DNA of 37,531 bases from NCBI GenBank assembly GCA_003427395.1, contig BFEA01000124.1, positions 2,574,879-2,612,409 of the forward strand, in the 5' to 3' direction. The notes under the pieces are model-generated. The model made no database searches. It saw only the letters and a list, made by a program, of their open reading frames with translations, and was not told where the DNA came from. The position numbers and the translations under genes are program-made. Within the stretch, counting starts at the first letter, position 1; every line of letters begins with the position of its first letter. Positions 30,440 to 37,531 of the stretch are shown one piece after another. The stretch comes from Chara braunii (taxonomy: Eukaryota > Streptophyta > Charophyceae > Charales > Characeae).

Positions 30440-31969
30440 ATGGTCAAGAGGGTTGGGCGAGCAAGACCAAGTACATCAGTAGGGACCAATGAAGAGGCCT
30501 TGGTTGGGGTTATACGGGAACTGGTCGAGAGAGTTGATACAATCAAAGGGGGGTCAGATATTGCAAGAGCAAAAAGGCCAGATGAGAGAATCCCCTGCTT
30601 CAGAGGACCTCAGGTTAATGACTTCTTGGATGAGTATGAATTATTTGGACTCAGTTATGGCTGGACAGATAAGAAACGGCTTAAGCACCTTCTATCTTAT
30701 TGTGATACTGATTCGAGACTGGCAGTTTAGGAATTAATGGAAGGTGCTACTACTTGGGAAGAAGTCAATGAGAGACCGAAAAAGGAATTTGAGAAAGATC
30801 CAGTCCCCACCACAACTAAGGACTTACTCAACATCAGAAGAGCTAAATACGACACTTTCAATGTTTTTTTTCAGACCTTTATTCGAACAGCAAGAAGGAT
30901 TCCATATTTGGATGAAGCTCAGAGATGCCATATATTTTTGACAAATTTTACTGACACTAAGAGCCAAGCAATCCTTAATCAAACTCAACATTATTGTCTC
31001 AGATGGGATGAAATGGTTGCAATCATAAAAACTCTACCTACTGTCTCCCATAAGAAATGGTCACTGGATCAGATCAGTACTTTGGCCAAGGATTGAGAGA
31101 CTGAGAATGAAATGAATAGAGGAAGCAATCTAACTGCTGAGAATATTCTTCAAAAAGTGGTGGCTAACTGTATGCCTGCAAGGCCTGCAACGCATGCTGT
31201 GGATGACAGGGGAAAGAAAAAAACTGAAAGTGAGGAAGATGACGACGATGATGATGACAACGAAGATCATGGCAAGAAAGGGGATTCGTCCAGAACCAAA
31301 AGGGATGGGAAGAATGGTGATGGGGGAAACAGAGAGAGACGAAAATATGATGAGATTCCTAAGAGGAGTTTTACTTGCTACTATTGTGGCGAAAGTGGAC
31401 ATACTACCACCTATTGCAAGCCTTTTGAGGAGGATGTAAGGAGTGAGGTGGCAAAGAAAGATGCAATGGGCCATGTCTGTGATAGTTCATGGAATAAGTT
31501 GGACCCCAGACACCCGGGAGGTATGAGGCTTTTTGCTCTTAAACATGATGAAAAGATGAAGATTAAGAAGAAGAGAAAGACCAATGTGAATGTTCATTTC
31601 CTCACTGGAGATTTACCTAATGAATTGGTACAAAGAACAGATGACCCTTATACCATGATTGAGTTGTCTCTGCAGTCCTTAACACTGACAGAATGTGAGC
31701 CTGATAAGGCATCAACAAGTGAGTCTCCATTAGGAGGGAACCTTATTTTTCAGAATCTTTCTGGGCTAGTGGAATCCTCTCCCAATGAAATGACTCATTT
31801 CCTGGCTAACATGATGTCATTTCATGGTGATCTACCCCCAGAACTTATCACGGAACCCACTGTTAGGGTTGGTGAAGTGAGGAACCATCAAACCCGCATA
31901 ACGCCTCAAATGATAGAAGAAAATAAAAGAAAGAAGGCTGAGGAGTCACTTATGGGTACCTGCAGATGA
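30440..31969 (+). pseudogene. gag: Retrotransposon gag with CCHC zinc knuckle, two stops
   Basis: Gag builds the particle and packages element RNA. ATG at 30440; the same frame is readable to TGA at 31967-31969 (about 509 codons), interrupted by TAG at 30728-30730 and TGA at 31094-31096. The capsid-like core has FRGPQVNDFLDEYELFGL, YGWTDKKRLKHLLSYC and WEEVNERPKKEF. An acidic stretch (DDDDDDDNED) is followed by a basic linker. The knuckle CYYCGESGHTTTYC near 31376-31417 fits CX2CX4HX4C. About 180 further residues are Lys-rich and lack motifs. Both stops are explained by single C-to-T changes (CAG, CGA). No protease follows. Confidence 0.85.
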
Positions 31970-31989
31970 TATACAATCTATAACGACCA

Positions 31990-32190
31990 GAACAACAACA
32001 GTACAACTACAAGCGGCTGGAGAGTGATCTAGTGGTCAATGAAGGTGGAGGGGCGGATTGTGGACGTACTTCTACCAATAATCTACTGAACTTGTAGGTC
32101 ATAATCAGAACAAGAGAAATACAACTACAAACAGTGACAAGAGAGGGGTCTAGTGAACAATTAAGGTAGCAAGGCGGGGCGCGGATGGTG
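31990..32190 (+). repeat. Two diverged tandem repeats, about 118 bp apart
   Basis: AGAACAA...ACAACTACAA, a TCTAGTG box and AAGGT...GGCGG(A/G)(T/C) blocks occur at about 31990-32075 and again at 32108-32190. The function is not known. Confidence 0.55.
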
Positions 32191-32247
32191 GCCCCGAAAA
32201 CCTCTTGATGATAGGATAGAACCTCTAGGTGGCATTAACAACTACCA

Positions 32248-32346
32248 TCTTCACCCGAATAAAACGCCCGATAATTATGGTCGTATCTGGACTGAAAGTT
32301 GCGTCAAATACAACTATAATGACCGGGCGTTCTATTCGGGTGAAGA
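32248..32346. mobile_element. 99-bp foldback (MITE-like) element
   Basis: Inverted arms of about 40 bp begin TCTTCACCCGAATA and end with its complement; the arms also share ACGCCCG and AATTAT/ATAAT. The loop is about 20 bp. No clear target-site duplication is visible. It is too short to code for anything. Confidence 0.7.
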
Positions 32347-33030
32347 CGATAGGATAACTTATAACAATTGTGCTAGGTGGGTATACATGGGCCGCTCTGG
32401 GGTGTCACAGGCTATACCTTGGCTATGTGGGACATTAGACACTGCCTGTGATATCTATGGTCGGCATGACTAAATGCATACGCTGCAGAGTCCGGGTAAG
32501 TTCAGTTCAAAGGACAATTAGGCGTCTACCCACGGGACCTCTAGTATGAGCACTTATGCCTAGCGCCCAAAGTACCTCTAACGATAGGGCTCATTCAACC
32601 ATTCTTTAACCAGGGCTAAGTGGGGTTCCTGCTTAGCCTCGGTGCCTACAGTCGCTGTCTTATCACGTCACCCTGCCATAATGGTAGAAGGGTGATGGTC
32701 CTGAGCGGTAGACATTGAGGTGGGCCTGGGGGAAGAGGGGTGGAAGGGTGGGAGGAGGTTGCGCCGGGGAGAATTGATGAGCGGAAGGTTGGGAGGGGGT
32801 GCGCCGGGGAGAATTGACGAGAGGAAGGGTGCGAGGGTGTCTCGTGGTAAAGGGTAGGACCCTTAAAATAAAAAAAGGAGTCCAATTCCAGAGACTGAGG
32901 AGATGTGGCAACTCTGGAAGGGATCCATCTGTGCTTTCATGATTGGTCAAATGTTCATTACGACTTTGAAATGTGGCGGCCTGATAATTTTTTGGACCCT
33001 TTGCGCCTCCCTTCTAATTCATTAGTGCAC
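32347..33030. other. No gene seen; 40-bp tandem repeat
   Basis: GCGCCGGGGAGAATTGA begins two tandem units at 32761 and 32801 (period 40). No gene was recognised. Confidence 0.6.
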
Positions 33031-33140
33031 TTTTTTTTTTTTTTTTTTTTTTTTGTGGTAGGGGGAGGGGGGGTAACAAATGCTCCAATCTATTTGTGGG
33101 GAGCAACTCGTGCTGGGAACCGGGCCCAGCGTCCCATATA
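33031..33140 (-). mobile_element. Short retroelement 3' tail (copy with GCTGGG stem)
   Basis: Twenty-four T at 33031-33054 (poly(A) on minus). Then a unique tail and the stem-loop GCTGGG-CCCGGTT-CCCAGC on the minus strand (33112-33130), preceded there by TGGGAC as in LINE-B. The loop equals that of LINE-B, while two of six stem pairs differ and both are compensated. It is either a severely 5'-truncated LINE or the end of a SINE. Confidence 0.6.
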
Positions 33141-33400
33141 GAATTATACAAGTCATTTGAAATACCAAGGCCATTACCTCGTTTCGGCTAAGTGTCTGAG
33201 GACTTTTTGAAAACTATTAAAGGAGTTCAGGAAAATTTAGGAAAAAACTGGATAATTGCTGGCCTATTGCTAGGCCACTTAACAATCACAAAAGTCCTTT
33301 GTATGCTCAGAACCCCTGGACTCCCTAACAAAACCCTCTAAAAATCTCTAACAATGTCTTATTCCCTGCCGAGCTCTCCCAAGTCTCATACCCCTACCCT
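33141..33400. other. No feature seen
   Basis: Mixed sequence, possibly more of the truncated retroelement whose tail is at 33031-33140. Nothing codes. Confidence 0.4.
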
Positions 33401-33405
33401 ACTAG

Positions 33406-34530
33406 GTTAAAGGGCAACACGACTCAAACCCACCTCCGGCCAGCGTCGTCCCCACAACAACCCTTGGTTTTCCTTTGGAGCGCCCGCCCCAAGGCATCCC
33501 CAGATCTCTCTACCAGGCCTCACGCTCCTGCTATCAACAGGTTACAGGGCAACCCCCCAGCATCGGCCATCGTTGTTCTGGCATCGGAAAACCGTAGATC
33601 CATGAATATAACAGCATCAGAGAAGCCTAAAGTGAGTTCTAAGACGTACCACAAAAAACAAACGAGAACAACGACATTGAAACAATCAAAGGAATAATTT
33701 CCCCTCTTCCCTCCAACCCCCTACTCTTCTTCATCCCCCGACGAGCCGACCTCCTCCACCACATAGTTCGCGGGATGAGAACAACAGCCGCACCCATACA
33801 ACCTAACCCAATCACATAATGGTTAAAAGCAGACGTAAACTCTTCATCTTCCTTCGACGAGCCGACCTCCTCCACCACATAGTAGTTCGAAGAAGAAGAT
33901 AGCTAAACTTGTTTTTGCCATCTATACTCGTAGTCTTACCTACCGTTGCATATCCCTGCAAACTATCTCTACTCTTCTTCTTCTGGCGACAAGCCAACCT
34001 CCTCCACCATGTAGTTTGCAAGAAGAAAAGCAGTGGAAGAATTAGCTCACCGGGACCCACGACGAGTAGTAGCGTACCTCTATCTTCTCCCGACAAGCCG
34101 ACCTCCTCCACCACATAATTCGTGAGATGAGGGTTGTCTAGGCAGCAGAAATCTTAGAGAAAGCCCGAAGGCCCTTAGAAGAACTAGCAAAAACCAAACC
34201 AGAGTGGATGCGCTCAGCCATCCAACCTCAACCGGCTTTGACCTCCCTCCTTGATATCAAGACTCACCAAGGTCTCACACCTTCAACTGCTAGGTTGCAA
34301 GGCAGCGCAACCTGCCTCAGAAGACTCCCATCTGTTATGCTACAGGGTGGAACGACCCACCTTGGCTCCGACCAGCATCGTCTTGATAACAGCCCCAAAA
34401 AGCCATGGAACCGCCTGCCCCTCTAGGCGATTCCCGGGACCTCTTACCAGGCCTTCAGAGCCCTCATCACGCTTGAGTTACAGGGCAGCACGACCAAACC
34501 CGCAACTCCGACCAGCATCGTTCCCGCTCG
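33406..34530 (+). repeat. Diverged repeats with a CAGCATCG box, in two pairs
   Basis: Units near 33406, 33540, 34335 and 34480 share GGTTACAGGGCA or close variants, a C-rich spacer and GACCAGCATCGT or GGCCAGCGTCGT. The downstream parts of the first and third also match (GGAGCGCC(C/T)GCCCC against GGAACCGCCTGCCCC, then TACCAGGCCT). Period about 132-145 bp within each pair. They flank the hairpin repeats at 33731-34130. Confidence 0.6.
33731..34130 (+). repeat. Four tandem hairpins with a conserved 25-base loop and variable arms
   Basis: Each copy has the loop GAGCCGACCTCCTCCACC... (positions 33742-33767, 33858-33886, 33990-34014 and 34094-34119). Arms: CATCCC-x-CGA with TCG-x-GGGATG; ATCTTC-CTTCGA with TCGAAG-AA-GAAGAT; TTCTTCTGGCGA with TTTGCAAGAAGAA (11 of 12); TCTTCTCCCGA with TCGTGAGATGA (9 of 11). 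Every copy pairs with itself better than with the others. Confidence 0.75.
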
Positions 34531-34712
34531 CCCATCTGAAAGCATAAGAGTGAAAGGCAGATAGCACAACATCGACCGAACTGCCAAGCATCACCACAAC
34601 CCTGATTTCAGATTCGCTGGCGCTAAAATCCCACAGGAAATGAGTAATTAAGGACTCGACCCAGGTTAGAGTAACACTTGATTGAAAACCCCGAAATACA
34701 GTCAAACTAGAT
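34531..34712. other. Short unassigned segment
   Basis: No coding or repeat signal recognised. Confidence 0.4.
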
Positions 34713-35027
34713 TATTGCAATTTAGAATCTGACTAAGATGGACATCTAATTAGGCTGATAAATTTAGAAGGCAAAATAAAAGGCGTATTACAATCTGATT
34801 TTTTTATCTCAAAGTTAGGTCAAGATAGACTTGGCCAATTAAGCAACTAAACTACGAAAAAAATTACGGTCACTACCCAATTATAGTCACTTAGGAATCT
34901 GATTAAGATATACAAAACCAAGAAAACATCAATTAAGCGGATGAATTTAGAAGGCGAAATAGAAGACATATTTCAATCTGATTTTAATATCAAAGTTCTC
35001 GCAGATAGATCAAAATTAGACTTTGGA
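34713..35027 (+). repeat. Two diverged direct repeats, period about 165 bp
   Basis: Both copies contain GAATCTGA(C/T)TAAGAT, GATAAATTTAGAAGGC or GATGAATTTAGAAGGC, CAATCTGATTTT and ATCAAAGTT or CTCAAAGTT. AT-rich, noncoding. Confidence 0.75.
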
Positions 35028-35930
35028 TCTACATAATCTACAAGAACTTTAACCTAATCGTTATTAGTATCTCAGAATCAATACTACGAAACATGAAAGA
35101 GGAAGAAGACAAATTTACCCTCGACAATCTTTAACGCACCCCCCTCTCTCTCCAAACCTCGCCTCCTCCTTCGTCGGCTCTCAAGCAACTTGGCCGCCTG
35201 TGGTCAACCATTCTAGGACCGCAACGATGAAGATACAAGGACCGCAGCTTGGAATACCATCACAACAATCCAACCCACGTCACGAAACTGAACAACTGAG
35301 CCTGCCAGCCGCCCCTCGCAGGTAGCCCAAAGAGATGACGGGGTGTCATTGTCACAAACGTCGACCACCTATAGAAGGTCTGTCTTCAACATCCTCGCTC
35401 CCTCGTTCCACCTCCTATTCCCTCTCACAATATTCTCCCTCTAACCCATGGAGAAACAACATCCTCCCTATTGTTCTTCCTCTTAAACAAGCACATGACA
35501 AAACAACAAACGGAGGAACCGTCAGCAACGTCCGGATGCAACTAGCCTTCTCCTCCATGTTCAACGATCCCTCTCCTGCCTCATCATCCATCTTCTGCCT
35601 TTTCACCCTACACTCTCGTCCTCGCGTCGAAGCTGCCGGCATGGCACCTCAACCGCTCTTCGTCCACCCCCCTTACCCAGGAGCCCGTCGTCGCTTCAAA
35701 AACGTCTGGCGGCGAAGCGCTCCCGGTAGCGCCCTTCCGCTTAGCTCGACCTTCACCACGGTGATTGCATCTCACGTTCGACACTTCCACTAGTGCACTC
35801 AGGCTTCTTCACTTCTTGGTTTGGACAAACGTAGAACCAATTGGAAGTTTGGTGCCCCGTTTGACCAACGTCGCCGGTGCAAAGCGCCACATATATGTGT
35901 TTTCTTACCGCAGTCAACTAATCACTGCCA
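35028..35930. other. No gene seen
   Basis: Pyrimidine-rich sequence. A 152-codon open frame at 35335-35793 has a low-complexity Ser/Pro composition without motifs, and I do not call it as a gene. Confidence 0.5.
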
Positions 35931-36494
35931 TATCATTGTGTCTGTGTTCCCATGTTATTGATTGATTGATGCACCAATTGAGTGAGTGGTTGGTTGACTG
36001 GCAGCGATCGATGGATTGCACCAAGGAAAAGTCGTACCTGCGGTGCTTTGCGCCTGTGACTGTGGGTGCATCTCTCGTCACTCGCTTCTATTCACACAAT
36101 CATTTGCAAGGTCCGTAAATTTTACTAATGAAAAAAAAAAAAAGGAAAAACAAAAGGATTGTTGTTGCGCCCCAACTTAACAAATCAATCTAGCGGGGCC
36201 GTGACAACTGTACTTTTTTTTTCCCTTTTTTTTTTTTTAATATACAATCACGTGGGGGCACGTCGACGATCCTTTTCTTTTCCCTTTTCTTTTCACTAGT
36301 AACATTTGCGGACGTGGCAAATGAGTGTGTGAATAGAAGCCAGTAACGAGAGATTAACCCAGAGTCACATGCACAAAGCACTCACATGTACGCCTTTTCC
36401 TTGGTGCAATCCATCGATCGTTACCAGTCAAACAACCACTCACTCAATTGATGCATCAATCAATCAATAACATGGGAACATGGATACAACGATC
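35931..36494. mobile_element. 564-bp long inverted-repeat (foldback) element
   Basis: Arms of about 245 bp (35931-36175 and 36250-36494) are inverted copies at roughly 80-85 percent identity by eye, around a loop of about 75 bp that includes poly(T). Matched landmarks: TGTTCCCATGTTATTGATTG at the left with its complement at the right end, CGATCGATGGATTGCACCAA, CTTCTATTCACACA and AAAAGGAT. No coding capacity. It could be a foldback/MITE-type transposon or a hairpin transcript source for small RNA. Confidence 0.85.
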
Positions 36495-36521
36495 TTTTTT
36501 TTTCCCTTTTTCTATCCTTGG

Positions 36522-36664
36522 CTTTTTTTTTTTTTTTTCAGGGTCATCATTGAACTGACCAGCCCCCGAAAATTCAGAATGATTTTATTATAGTCATCTG
36601 GTTGCATCTAGATTCAAACTCTGGTCTGCATTTCATACCAGGTTCATGGGTGTAGCAATTGAGC
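36522..36664 (-). mobile_element. tRNA-derived SINE-like element
   Basis: On the minus strand GCTCAATTGCTAC (36664 downwards, resembling an A box) is followed about 45 bases later by GAGTTTGAATC (36621-36611, resembling a B box). That is the spacing of the internal pol III promoter of tRNA genes. A short unrelated body (GGGGGCTGGTCAG...) leads to a 16-A tail (T run at 36523-36538). The first eight tRNA bases are missing and the T stem is imperfect, so it is a decayed SINE and not a tRNA gene. Confidence 0.5.
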
Positions 36665-36825
36665 TTTTTTTTTCCTTTTTTTTTTTTTTTTTTTTTTTCC
36701 TTTTTTTTTTAACAGCCCTTGCACTCGCTAGCAGTGCTGATAAGAGCAACCACTGCCAGTGTTGCAGAGAAGGCCCAATCTATTGTTGGGGGGCATCACC
36801 TACTGGAAAGCGGGTCCAACGCCCA
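36665..36825 (-). mobile_element. Short retroelement 3' tail (copy with GTTGGA stem)
   Basis: An interrupted T run at 36665-36710 (poly(A) on minus), a tail related to that at 33060-33110 (CAATCTATT and a GGGG(A/G)GCA box), and the stem-loop GTTGGA-CCCGCTT-TCCAGT on minus (36802-36820), which pairs fully if G-U is allowed. Its poly(A) directly abuts the SINE-like element. Confidence 0.55.
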
Positions 36826-37287
36826 TTGACATAGAAAACCAAAGTATCCGAGATAAATTTATGCAACCACATATCTTTGTCTCTTTTGAATGTACGGTGT
36901 CAATCGTTCGGTCTCTTTCTCCCACGCTCTCCTTCACCTCCTCTCTCGACGATGAATCCTGCAATTAGTGAATCAATAATCTGGGAAGGGACGAGCATAA
37001 TTTTTTTTCCTTTTTTATTTTTCAAAATATACCATAGTTCCTCTCGATATTTGAGGACGGCTCCAAAAATCAAAGCCACATGTATGGGCTTTCTTCTCAC
37101 AGGGGTATCGTTTCTCGAAACAGGCAGACAGAAAGGCAAAAGATGAAATGTGGAAGAGGAATAACAGCAGGAGGCCGGGGACATGGGATTCAGGGACAAG
37201 AAAGAGGGAGGAGAAACAAGGATGGCAGAGAGATCACAAAGGATTGACTCAACATGAGAGGATCTGGAAAAAACGGAGCCAACGAGG
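36826..37287. other. No gene seen
   Basis: Nothing recognised. Open frames on both strands lack motifs. Confidence 0.45.
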
Positions 37288-37322
37288 AGGAAGAGGGGAG
37301 GAGGAGGAGGAGGAGGAGGAGG
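37288..37322 (+). repeat. GAG/AGG microsatellite
   Basis: A GGA-type triplet repeat. Confidence 0.85.
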
Positions 37323-37497
37323 TCCAATAGATGGGAGACAACTTGGGATCACCAGGGCTCGCGCAAAAAGACATGCAGGGGGGGAGCGCACTTATGTCGT
37401 TCCCCCGAACATGACACACCCTAACAAATGTATGCAGCCATAATGAGGGTGTTTTTTTTTCGAGGGAAGACCCCCCCCCCCTCTCTCTCTCTCTTCC

Positions 37498-37531
37498 CTC
37501 TTATACACATCTAGATGTGTATAAGAGACAG
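37498..37531. other. Nextera mate-pair junction adapter (artefact)
   Basis: CTCTTATACACATCT (37498-37512) is joined to AGATGTGTATAAGAGACAG (37513-37531). The second half is the complete 19-base Tn5 mosaic end and the first is 15 bases of its reverse complement. Back to back they form the circularisation junction used in Nextera mate-pair libraries. It is untrimmed library sequence at a contig end, not genomic DNA. Confidence 0.97.

Larger units (their letters stand above)
28084..31969 (+). mobile_element. Internal region of LTR retrotransposon (leader ORFs plus gag)
   Basis: The region starts with a tRNA-Asp primer-binding site, continues through a leader of about 300 bp, five small ORFs of two families, and a gag with a CCHC knuckle. 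No protease, RT, RNase H or integrase follows: after 31969 the sequence is unrelated noncoding DNA. The element is therefore either truncated after gag or a non-autonomous gag-only type. Its superfamily cannot be fixed without pol; the primer type suggests Ty3/gypsy. Confidence 0.7.

Noticed and set aside
35335-35793. 152-aa ORF as a gene
   Set aside because: Low-complexity composition, open in several frames, no motif or conserved neighbour.
37148-37391. Proline- or glutamate-rich ORFs at the right end
   Set aside because: Generated by the GAG/CTC microsatellite and poly(C).

Overview
This is eukaryotic nuclear DNA, about 37.5 kb of a draft scaffold, made almost entirely of transposable-element remains and structured repeats. 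No intact host gene was recognised, and there are no rRNA genes, CRISPR arrays or bacterial features. The L1-like LINEs, an LTR element primed by tRNA-Asp (a site typical of plant Ty3/gypsy elements), abundant poly(A)/poly(T) tails and many simple repeats fit a green-lineage (streptophyte) genome. A large charophyte-type genome such as Chara is my best guess, but this is unverified. The window ends in a 34-base Nextera mate-pair junction adapter and has a 655-N gap, so it is a short-read assembly.

Layout. 1-300: AT-rich, nothing recognised. 301-3271: decayed LINE on + (LINE-A) with its poly(A) tail. 3385 to about 9645: a nearly full-length related LINE on - (LINE-B: ORF1, endonuclease, RT, zinc-knuckle C-terminus), tail-to-tail with LINE-A. 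10088-10742: gap. 10757-11260: CT/GA microsatellites interleaved with long palindromes. 11.3-24 kb: gene-poor and extremely rich in hairpins, with several families of repeats whose loops or flanks are conserved while their stems differ yet stay self-complementary (12.4-12.9, 14.7-16.1, 17.0-18.1, 18.5-18.95 kb). One plausible small ORF lies at 21600-22121. 25.2-32 kb: an LTR-retrotransposon region with a perfect tRNA-Asp primer-binding site at 28088-28105, a broken gag with a CCHC knuckle at 30440-31969, and eight small ORFs that fall into two paralogous families not recognised from any known protein. 32-37.5 kb: small foldback elements, a 560-bp inverted-repeat element, a tRNA-derived SINE-like element, two short retroelement tails, and tandem repeats including another family of hairpins with variable arms.

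How it fits together. The LINEs and other retroelement tails share a short 3' stem-loop whose stem covaries between copies, suggesting a common reverse-transcriptase recognition signal. The LTR element carries its small ORFs packed with overlaps or 2-3 base gaps just before gag, which looks like a polycistronic leader using reinitiation or frameshifting. The candidates for something undescribed are this double-family ORF array and the recurrent conserved-loop/variable-arm hairpin arrays.
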